From an uncultured Prevotella sp. (lineage in GTDB: Bacteria > Bacteroidota > Bacteroidia > Bacteroidales > Bacteroidaceae): DNA of 10,759 nucleotides. The position numbers and the translations under genes are program-made. The stretch spans positions 1 through 10,759 of the forward strand of contig USFX01000090.1 in the NCBI GenBank assembly GCA_900553965.1. Reading direction: 5' to 3'. The notes under the pieces were generated by a model. The model was not told the DNA's origin, made no database searches, and worked only from the letters and a program-made list of their open reading frames with translations. Below are positions 6,611 to 10,759 of this stretch, piece by piece (positions within the stretch are counted from its first letter, which is position 1; each line of letters opens with the position of its first letter).

Positions 6611-7213
6611 ATGACGTTATCCATTGACAAGGACACCATCAGGACACGGCTGAAGTCGAGTCCGGCGCTTAAAAGGCTGCTGGATTTCATCATCATGAAT
6701 CAGGTTCAGACACGGCCGCGTTGGTATGTCCGCGTTATGGCCCCGCTCTACCAGCATCGCGGCCGGGGTTCCGTCATCTACAGTTCCGTCAGGATGGACA
6801 CACCGCCTTACCGCCGTTTCTCCATTGGACGGCGGAGCGTGGTGGAGTCGTTCTCGTGCATCAACAACGCCGTCGGCGATGTGGTCATCGGCGACCACAC
6901 CCGCATCGGACTCCACTCAACAGTCATCGGACCCGTCACCATCGGCAGCCATGTCAACCTCGCCCAGGGTATCACCATATCCGCGTTGAACCACAATTTC
7001 GCCGATCCGTCGCTCCCGATTGACGCCCAGGGCGTCAGCACGTCGCAGATTGTCATTGAGGATGACGTCTGGATCGGGGCCAACGCCGTCGTTCTGCCGG
7101 GTGTGCGCATCGGCCGTCATTCTGTCGTTGCGGCCGGAGCAGTGGTCACGCGCGACGTTCCTTCGGGCTCGCTTGTGGCCGGTGTGCCGGCGACGGTGAG
7201 GAAAATAATCTGA
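6611..7213 (+). CDS. Hexapeptide-repeat (left-handed beta-helix) acyltransferase
   Basis: A 200-residue protein of the LacA/WbbJ-type O-acetyltransferase family, which typically moves acetyl from acetyl-CoA to a sugar hydroxyl. The N-terminal ~60 residues are alpha-helical and basic, with a LKRLLDFIIMNQVQTRPRWYVR segment. From about residue 70 hexapeptide turns follow: IGDHTRIG, VIGPVTIGSHVNLAQG, then IEDDVWIGANAVVLPGVRIG (149-168) and SVVAAGAVVTRDVPSGSLVAGVPA (171-194). ALNHNF contains H128, the probable catalytic histidine. The ATG at 6611 is the only Met ahead of the family-conserved N-terminal segment, although it sits almost at the predicted transcription start. Next to GT genes it likely acetylates the glycan or a sugar precursor. 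It probably shares a transcript with the GT4 at 7314. Exact acyl group and sugar are unknown. Confidence 0.93.
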   Translation: MTLSIDKDTIRTRLKSSPALKRLLDFIIMNQVQTRPRWYVRVMAPLYQHRGRGSVIYSSVRMDTPPYRRFSIGRRSVVESFSCINNAVGDVVIGDHTRIGLHSTVIGPVTIGSHVNLAQGITISALNHNFADPSLPIDAQGVSTSQIVIEDDVWIGANAVVLPGVRIGRHSVVAAGAVVTRDVPSGSLVAGVPATVRKII

Positions 7214-7288
7214 AACCAACAAATAGAATAATCCAAACCAACAAATAAAATAATCCAAACCAACAAATAGAATAATCCAAACCAACAA
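7213..7288. repeat. 22-bp direct tandem repeat, about 3.5 copies
   Basis: Three full units (7213-7234, 7235-7256, 7257-7278) start with AAACCAACAAATA and end in ATAATCC. Units 1 and 3 are identical, and unit 2 differs by one G-to-A change. A partial fourth copy, AAACCAACAA, is at 7279-7288, and a decayed ACCAACAATT lies just before the next ATG. The array begins at the last base of the acyltransferase stop and fills most of the 100-bp gap. No promoter consensus was seen inside. Copy number could change by slippage. Confidence 0.93.
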
Positions 7289-7313
7289 TTTTAAAATCTT
7301 AATACCAACAATT

Positions 7314-8444
7314 ATGAGAATAGGAATAGAAGCACAGAGAATCTTCCGCAAGAAAAAACACGGAATGGATTTTGTCGTGTTGAATGAGATTAAGGAACTG
7401 CAGAGTATAGACCATGAAAACGAATACTTCATATATGTGAAGCCCGGAGAGGACCGATGCCTGGAAAGTACGTCGAATTTTCATGTGGTTGAACTCAGCT
7501 GTCCTTCATATCCTCTGTGGGAGCAGTTCGCGCTTCCGCGTGCGGCGAAGCGTGACAAGGTTGATTTTCTGCACTGCACAAGCAACACGGCGCCCGTCTG
7601 GAACCGTGGAATACCGTTGGTGCTCACGCTCCACGACATCATTTTCCTTGAACCGAGGGACAAGCGCAACACGTCTCTCTATCAGAATCTGGGTCGGATT
7701 TACCGCCGTTTTGTCGTGCCGAGAATTCTCGACAAGTGCCGCAGGATAATAACGGTGTCTAACTATGAGCTTAACAATATCATCGAGAAGCTGAAACTGC
7801 CGCGCAACAAGATGACAATGATATATAACGCCTGTGACGCCAGCTTCTACCCTATGGAAGATGCGTCACCCATCTACCGCAAATATATCGACGAGCCGGG
7901 CTATATCCTGTTCTTCGGAAATACCGACCCGAAGAAGAACACCGAGACGGCTTTGCGGGGATACGGCACGTATGTTCTTGTATCGCACATCAAGCGCAAG
8001 CTCCTTGTGGCTGATCTCGATCCTAAAATTATTGATTCAATTCTGAAGAAATACGGTCTGGAGGCCGCCCGTGAGTATATAGTGCCGGTCGATTATATCC
8101 CCCACAGCGATTTGCCGGGCGTTTATAACGGTGCATTTGCGCTGCTCTATCCATCGCTTCGCGAGAGTTTCGGACTGCCGCTGCTGGAGGCAATGTCCTG
8201 CGGAACGTTTATTCTTGCGAGTGACACGACCGCCATTCCGGAGATTGCGGGCAAATGTTGGACGCTGGTTCATCCGGATGATTATGAGGATATTGCCGGC
8301 ATGACGGAATGGCTGGAGACAGATGAAGGGCTCCGGGATCGTGAGCTTTTGCGTGGATTGGAGCGTTCGCTGGAGTTTTCGTGGGAGAAATCGGCCAACG
8401 AACTGCTGGCTTTGTATGAAGAGGTGTATCAGGAACTGAAATGA
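7314..8444 (+). CDS. GT4-family glycosyltransferase
   Basis: A complete 376-residue GT-B retaining glycosyltransferase, similar in pattern to mannosyltransferase-type GT4 enzymes of polysaccharide loci (recalled resemblance, not tested). MRIGIEAQRIFRKKKHGMDF is the acceptor-side N-terminus. DFLHCTSNTAPVWNRGIPLVLTLHD (84-108) and RRIITVSNYELNNI (143-156) are typical. GYILFFGNTDPKKNTETALRGY (196-217) begins the donor domain. PSLRESFGLPLLEAMSCGT carries the E-x7-E pair E284/E292. The first ~150 bp are AT-richer than the rest. No promoter consensus is visible in the 100 bp upstream, so it is probably co-transcribed with the acyltransferase across the tandem repeats. It ends shortly before two hairpins. 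Donor sugar unknown. Confidence 0.95.
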   Translation: MRIGIEAQRIFRKKKHGMDFVVLNEIKELQSIDHENEYFIYVKPGEDRCLESTSNFHVVELSCPSYPLWEQFALPRAAKRDKVDFLHCTSNTAPVWNRGIPLVLTLHDIIFLEPRDKRNTSLYQNLGRIYRRFVVPRILDKCRRIITVSNYELNNIIEKLKLPRNKMTMIYNACDASFYPMEDASPIYRKYIDEPGYILFFGNTDPKKNTETALRGYGTYVLVSHIKRKLLVADLDPKIIDSILKKYGLEAAREYIVPVDYIPHSDLPGVYNGAFALLYPSLRESFGLPLLEAMSCGTFILASDTTAIPEIAGKCWTLVHPDDYEDIAGMTEWLETDEGLRDRELLRGLERSLEFSWEKSANELLALYEEVYQELK

Positions 8445-8455
8445 CATGTGTCTTT

Positions 8456-8492
8456 CCGGCGGGCGATACCTTTTTTGTGGTATCACCACCGG
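8456..8492 (+). terminator. Imperfect hairpin just after the GT4 stop
   Basis: GATACC (8465-8470) pairs with GGTATC (8479-8484) around a T-rich loop, and flanking CCGG/CCGG arms extend the stem with mismatches. It begins about 12 nt after the stop. The T run is in the loop rather than after the stem, so this may be a 3'-end stabilising hairpin rather than a classic terminator. Confidence 0.4.
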
Positions 8493-8501
8493 AGTGTGTT
8501 G

Positions 8502-8541
8502 AAATGCAAGTGAGGGTGTGCCAACACCCTCACTTGCATTT
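8502..8541. terminator. Perfect 18-bp hairpin between convergent genes, likely bidirectional terminator
   Basis: AAATGCAAGTGAGGGTGT (8502-8519) is exactly complementary to 8524-8541, with the four-base loop GCCA. Short T-rich stretches follow on the plus strand and a weaker one on the minus strand. It lies between the plus-strand GT4 (stop at 8444) and the minus-strand small gene (stop at 8590), the expected place for a shared terminator. Confidence 0.8.
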
Positions 8542-8589
8542 TGACATATTTTCATCTGGATACTGATATTGTCTTCTTATGGTTTTTGG

Positions 8590-8934
8590 TCAGGCGAACA
8601 TATCGAGCGAGAAATCCTGCCGGGGCTTCTCCTCTTCTTCTTTTTGCGGTTTATCGTCACGGAATTCGAGCAGGAGCTGTCCGGCGTTGTCCAGCTCACT
8701 CATGTTCAGCCGGTAGTGGCCGCGCTGTCCGGTGGTCTCCACGAGCGGATGAGGCGGGCGTGAATTGCGCAGGAGATACTGCTGGACGTAGCGGTGGATT
8801 TCGGCAGCATCGGGTGTGAAGAATAGCGTTGTGTTCATGTTGAGCACATGTTTTGCCAGCGACTTCACGCTGATGCCGTCTTGTCCGACGTCATAGAGGA
8901 TGGTGAGTATCTGTCTGTCGTATTCCGTAACCAT
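8590..8934 (-). CDS. Conserved small hypothetical protein (Bacteroidales), possibly winged-helix-like
   Basis: A 114-residue soluble protein with no assigned function that I can name. The first ~90 residues read as a compact mixed domain: EYDRQILTILYDVGQDGISV, then KSLAKHVLNMNTTLF, then EIHRYVQQYLLRNSRPPHPLVE and RGHYRLN. The helix-rich start and a terminal GHYRLN strand would fit a winged-helix fold, but this is inference. The last ~22 residues are an acidic/proline linker (KPQKEEEEKP) ending in DFSLDMFA, which looks like a short peptide-binding tail. I recall similar proteins with the same tail layout in Bacteroides. A purine-rich AAAGAAAGGGAC precedes the ATG. It lies downstream of the winged-helix gene on the same strand, beyond an intrinsic terminator, so it is expressed by read-through or by an unseen promoter. 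Confidence 0.8.
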   Translation of the reverse strand: MVTEYDRQILTILYDVGQDGISVKSLAKHVLNMNTTLFFTPDAAEIHRYVQQYLLRNSRPPHPLVETTGQRGHYRLNMSELDNAGQLLLEFRDDKPQKEEEEKPRQDFSLDMFA

Positions 8935-8956
8935 GTCCCTTTCTTTTCTTGAACAT

Positions 8957-8992
8957 AAAAAAGGCCGGTAAAGCTCAATGGCCTTACCGGTC
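8957..8992 (-). terminator. Intrinsic terminator of the winged-helix gene
   Basis: On the minus strand GACCGGTAA (8992-8984) pairs with TTACCGGCC (8971-8963), including one G-U pair. The inner GC pair closes a short loop. TTTTTT (8962-8957) follows at once. This is a textbook stem plus U-run, about 28 nt after the stop at 9020. Confidence 0.9.
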
Positions 8993-9019
8993 TTTATTTA
9001 TAGTTTCTGCATTCAGGTA

Positions 9020-9316
9020 TCAAGCCAGTGTAATCTTGTCTTCTGCCAGAACAATCTTGCCTTCCTTGAAAAGCCAGCCCATTCCGAGCAGGGTCTCTTC
9101 CTCGCTGATGCCTGCTGCCTTTGCGATTTCCTTCAGAGTAAGCGCCTTTTCGGCCGCTGCCAGTGCCTGATAAACATCTCCGGCCTTGAAGCCTGCATTT
9201 TCTGCGCTAAGCACGATTGCCGGCTTCTTCGTTGTTGAGGCCTTCTTCACAGTGGCCTTCTTGGTTTCTGCAGACTTTACTGCAGTCTCCTTCTTTGTCG
9301 TTTTCTTTTCTGCCAT
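9020..9316 (-). CDS. Winged-helix domain protein with Lys-rich histone-H1-like N-terminal tail
   Basis: A 98-residue protein in two parts. Residues 1-33 are a low-complexity basic tail of Lys, Thr, Ala and Glu with repeated KKA/TKK motifs, resembling bacterial histone-H1-like tails. Residues 34-98 form a small winged helix-turn-helix domain: AGFKAGDVYQALAAAEKALT, LKEIAKAAGISEEETLLGMGWLFKEGKIVLAEDKITLA. The pattern fits the small Bacteroidetes winged-helix family (I believe PF10771-like). It probably binds DNA in the nucleoid, either as an architectural protein or as a regulator. Its own promoter (9377-9407) and terminator (8957-8992) make it a single-gene unit. Codon and base use are more AT-rich than in the GT genes, as expected for a short abundant protein. 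The leader just before ATG is AT-rich without a Shine-Dalgarno site. Confidence 0.88.
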   Translation of the reverse strand: MAEKKTTKKETAVKSAETKKATVKKASTTKKPAIVLSAENAGFKAGDVYQALAAAEKALTLKEIAKAAGISEEETLLGMGWLFKEGKIVLAEDKITLA

Positions 9317-9376
9317 AATAAAATTAATAATACCCGATTGAATGATTACAGCTTGCTTGCTGTATCAATTCGGCTG

Positions 9377-9407
9377 CAAAAGTAAAATTTTATCTTCTAA
9401 CGGCAAA
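9377..9407 (-). promoter_or_regulatory. Bacteroidetes-type promoter for the winged-helix gene
   Basis: On the minus strand TTTG (9407-9404), a 19-bp spacer and TACTTTTG (9384-9377) match the consensus at every fixed position. Predicted transcription start is near 9371, giving a leader of about 55 nt. This is one of the two strongest promoters in the window. The rest of 9317-9459 is AT-rich, without a clear terminator for the upstream ORF. Confidence 0.85.
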
Positions 9408-9459
9408 ACTTTTTACGCATTAAATTGATGATTTTCAGCGCTTTTTATGTAAATATTGA

Positions 9460-9735
9460 TTATTCTTGATGCAAATCAACGCGCAACTGCAGTTCGTCGA
9501 GCTGTTTCGGGTCGAGTTTGCTCGGGGCGTCGAGCATGACGTCACGTCCGCTGTTGTTCTTCGGGAAGGCGATGCAGTCGCGGATGGAGTCGAGCTTGGC
9601 GAAGATGCTCACGAAGCGGTCGAGACCGAAAGCAAGGCCGGCGTGAGGCGGAGCGCCATACTTGAAGGCGTTGATGAGGAAGCCGAACTGGGCCTCGGCC
9701 TGCTCGGGCGTGAAGCCCAGGGCCTGGAACATGTG
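9460..9735 (-). CDS. aspS: Aspartyl-tRNA synthetase, C-terminal fragment
   Basis: The last ~90 residues of a 224-residue ORF match the C-terminus of bacterial class II aspartyl-tRNA synthetase, which charges tRNA-Asp with aspartate in the cytoplasm. FQALGFTPEQAEAQFGFLINAFKYGAPPHAGLAFGLDRF is unmistakable, and GLAFGLDRF is class II motif 3 with its ATP-binding arginine. KLDSIRDCIAFPKNNSGRDVM and DAPSKLDPKQLDELQL complete the normal ending. Full AspS is about 585 residues; the anticodon-binding domain and motifs 1 and 2 are absent because sequence upstream of about 9735 belongs to a hemerythrin-type protein in the same frame. The fragment cannot be a working synthetase. The true aspS most likely continues elsewhere in the source genome. 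Confidence 0.92.
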   Translation of the reverse strand, partial: HMFQALGFTPEQAEAQFGFLINAFKYGAPPHAGLAFGLDRFVSIFAKLDSIRDCIAFPKNNSGRDVMLDAPSKLDPKQLDELQLRVDLHQE

Positions 9736-9745
9736 GCGCTGCACT
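9727..9745. other. In-frame junction between hemerythrin-type and AspS sequence
   Basis: In the minus-strand ORF, residues up to about VQRHM (codon at 9732-9730) fit a hemerythrin-type protein, where EVxxHM precedes the next iron-ligand segment. Residues from about MFQALGF onward fit AspS. HM/MF could belong to both, so the join lies in a region of shared sequence. A microhomology chimera is the simplest reading. Confidence 0.7.
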
Positions 9746-10134
9746 TCGGCGGCATACTCGTCGAAAAAGCGCATGATGGCGAACGAAACGTCGCTTAGGG
9801 CGCAGTCGACCGCCTCGATCAGTTTCCGCCGGATGGCCGGAAGCCGGAAGTCCAGGAAATAGCCGTGGGAGTTGTGCAGATAGTCGGTCAGCGAACGGAC
9901 CGAGACCTCGCCGGCCAGCTCCGCGCCGTTGCCGAAGTTCATCAGCATGTTGACCACGGCGAGGAACGTCGCGGCGTCCACCCTGCTCTCGGCGCACACC
10001 TCGGCGATGGTCTTGTCGCCGAATCCCAGCGCAATGCCGAAACGGCTCATCACCTGCAACACGGCATAGCGGTCGCAGACCAGATCGCACATCCGGTCGT
10101 CACCCGCATATCCACCATTTTTATACATAGACAA
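9736..10134 (-). CDS. Hemerythrin-domain protein (RIC/YtfE-like, Bacteroidales type), N-terminal fragment
   Basis: Residues 1 to about 134 of the fused ORF resemble Bacteroidales hemerythrin-domain proteins with an N-terminal ScdA/RIC-type segment: RMCDLVCDRYAVLQVMSRFGIALGFGDKTIAEVC (14-47) and FLAVVNMLMNFGN. The start of the four-helix hemerythrin domain follows: SLTDYLHNSHGYFLDFRLPAIRRKLIEAV (81-109) and FFDEYAAEVQRHM (123-135). H90 and the H134/E131 region are candidate di-iron ligands. The remaining ligand-bearing helices are lost, replaced by AspS. The family binds oxygen or NO-reactive di-iron and is linked to iron-sulfur repair or oxygen/NO stress (family knowledge). ATG 10134 is used because MSMYKNGG precedes the conserved block directly; an in-frame ATG at 10128 is an alternative. 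A promoter lies at 10304-10334, giving an unusually structured leader of about 160 nt. Confidence 0.78.
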
Positions 10135-10137
10135 CGT

Positions 10138-10200
10138 GAATCCGGTGCATCGGATTGAATTTTTTTCGCCCGGATTTCAAACATGGAATGCACCGGATTC
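10138..10200. repeat. 13-bp perfect inverted repeat ahead of the hemerythrin-type ORF
   Basis: GAATCCGGTGCAT (10138-10150) and ATGCACCGGATTC (10188-10200) are exact inverted copies enclosing 37 bp. The left arm ends 4 bp from the start codon, so in the mRNA the stem would sit next to the translation start. The enclosed segment includes a seven-T run and a further CGGATT echo. Regulatory hairpin or remnant of a small inverted-repeat element are both possible. Confidence 0.75.
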
Positions 10201-10248
10201 CCGTTACAGCGCCTACCGCGCCGGTTCCATATTGACAATCCTCCCCAA

Positions 10249-10268
10249 TCCCCCTTTGCCAAGGGGGA
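10249..10268. repeat. GC-rich palindromic hairpin (TCCCCCTT/AAGGGGGA)
   Basis: TCCCCCTT (10249-10256) and AAGGGGGA (10261-10268) form an 8-bp stem with loop TGCC. No U-run follows on either strand, so it is not a standard terminator. Palindromes of this C-run/G-run type recur as dispersed intergenic repeats in many bacteria, which I recall but could not test here. Confidence 0.7.
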
Positions 10269-10303
10269 CTTATACCTGCCATCAGGTATTCATTTCGACG
10301 CCA

Positions 10304-10334
10304 CAAAGATATGCGGACAAGCGCCGTGCCGCAA
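10304..10334 (-). promoter_or_regulatory. Bacteroidetes-type promoter for the hemerythrin-type ORF
   Basis: On the minus strand TTG (10334-10332), a 20-bp spacer and TATCTTTG (10311-10304) fit the consensus. The -7 box is perfect; the upstream box reads ATTG instead of TTTG. It starts about 20 bp after the sulfatase-type stop and indicates independent transcription. Confidence 0.7.
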
Positions 10335-10353
10335 TACCTAAAAAGGGGTATTT

Positions 10354-10759
10354 TCAGCGGCGTCCGATATCCACGTAAGTCGTCTGCAACATCGTGCGCC
10401 CCACGTCGAGCAGTTCGGGATTCGTCTCCGTCACGGCACGGCCGCCCGTCGCGTCCCACACCGCCTCGCCCGAGGCGTCGACCACGCCGAAACCGTCGTT
10501 GAAGGCGTAGTAGGCGAACTTACGGGGGGGGGTCGGTGCGAAAATGTCCTTGCTGTAATCGAAATCGTCGTGCGGAACGCCCAGTTGGGCGAGCAGCGTC
10601 GCGGCAATGTCGATCTGCGAGGCGTAGTCCTCCACCACACGCGGCCGGGCGACGGCCCCGCCCGTCCAGATCATCGGAATGCGGTGGCGCAGCGGTTCGT
10701 TGTAGGCCAGCGTCCGCGGGTAGGGATAGCCGTGGGCGGCGACCAGCACGACGAGCAGG
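10354..10759 (-). CDS. LTA-synthase-like sulfatase/phosphotransferase, C-terminal part
   Basis: The ORF runs off the right edge and ends with TGA at 10354-10356. The visible ~134 residues match the C-terminal catalytic region of the LTA synthase/sulfatase branch of the alkaline phosphatase superfamily. LLVVLVAAHGYPYP is followed by LAYNEPLRHRIPMIWTGGAV, then YASQIDIAATLLAQLGVPHDDFDYSKDIF and FAYYAFNDGFGVVD. Such Bacteroidales proteins are usually inner-membrane enzymes with an N-terminal transmembrane domain and a periplasmic catalytic domain acting on phospholipid head groups or sulfate esters. At the metal-binding site the family normally has ADHG; here the reading is AAHG, so the aspartate ligand appears replaced by alanine. 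A run of nine G (10524-10532) lies within the gene and would be error-prone in sequencing. Family call good, substrate unknown. Confidence 0.82.
   Translation of the reverse strand, partial: LLVVLVAAHGYPYPRTLAYNEPLRHRIPMIWTGGAVARPRVVEDYASQIDIAATLLAQLGVPHDDFDYSKDIFAPTPPRKFAYYAFNDGFGVVDASGEAVWDATGGRAVTETNPELLDVGRTMLQTTYVDIGRR

Larger units (their letters stand above)
10135..10353. other. Intergenic leader region upstream of the hemerythrin-type ORF
   Basis: No gene is supported here. Read on the minus strand it holds a promoter (10304-10334), a GC-rich hairpin (10249-10268), and a 13-bp inverted repeat (10138-10150 with 10188-10200). These are listed separately. Confidence 0.7.

Noticed and set aside
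6535..6696. N-terminal extension of the GT gene at 5392-6534
   Set aside because: The extension passes through a perfect -7 box and into the divergent acyltransferase gene, while family-like sequence begins at MKILFLVYHG.
7213..7288. CRISPR array or coding repeat
   Set aside because: The 22-bp units are directly abutting without spacers and do not encode a continuing protein on the sense strand.
9460..10134. A novel hemerythrin-tRNA synthetase fusion enzyme
   Set aside because: Both domains are cut mid-fold, AspS lacks motifs 1 and 2 and its anticodon domain, and the join sits at shared sequence, so a chimera is far more likely.
10138..10200. Insertion sequence bounded by terminal inverted repeats
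   Set aside because: The arms enclose only 37 bp with no transposase or visible target duplication; at most a tiny remnant.

Overview
The window reads as Bacteroidales DNA with a short foreign piece at its left end. Four intergenic promoters match the Bacteroidetes layout (TTTG or TTG near -33, 19-22 bp, then TAnnTTTG near -7). Shine-Dalgarno sites are weak. Most proteins resemble families common in Bacteroides, Alistipes and Prevotella. I cannot name the genus from sequence alone. The glycosyltransferase (GT) genes are GC-rich, while the intergenic regions are AT-rich.

Layout. (1) Positions 1 to about 290, minus strand: an internal piece of a TRAP-transporter large permease (DctM family), AT-richer and Firmicutes-like. 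It joins out of frame to a truncated GT4 gene at about 285-300. (2) 268-4177, minus strand: a tight four-gene GT operon, transcribed GT4 (3002-4177), GT2 (1945-3000), GT2 (1080-1931), GT4 (truncated, up to 1080). (3) 4178-4268: divergent overlapping promoters with an 11-bp inverted repeat. (4) 4269-5177, plus strand: a GT2. (5) 5178-5391: a convergent intergenic region holding four 19-bp palindromes in a 22-bp-period array. (6) 5392-6534, minus strand: a GT4-like GT. (7) 6535-6610: a second overlapping divergent promoter pair. (8) 6611-8444, plus strand: a hexapeptide acyltransferase, a 22-bp direct-repeat array and a GT4. (9) About 8456-8541: terminator hairpins. (10) 8590-9316, minus strand: a conserved small hypothetical protein and a Lys-rich-tailed winged-helix protein. 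(11) 9460-10134, minus strand: an ORF whose C-terminal 90 residues are AspS and whose N-terminal ~134 residues are a hemerythrin-type protein, most simply a second chimeric join. (12) 10354-10759, minus strand: the C-terminal part of an LTA-synthase-like sulfatase/phosphotransferase.

Function. The centre (about 300-8444) is part of a cell-surface polysaccharide locus, encoding capsule, exopolysaccharide or O-antigen-like glycan. Six putative glycosyltransferases and one O-acetyltransferase would assemble and decorate a repeat unit on a lipid carrier at the cytoplasmic face of the inner membrane. No flippase, polymerase, initiating transferase or nucleotide-sugar gene is visible. The genes are arranged as small modules with alternating orientation rather than one long operon.

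The most notable non-coding signals are the palindrome array at 5238-5322, the direct-repeat array at 7213-7288, and two divergent promoter pairs whose elements interleave. The two ends look like assembly or amplification chimeras, so gene neighbourhoods across about 290 and about 9735 should not be trusted. I did not find a convincing new defence or mobile system.
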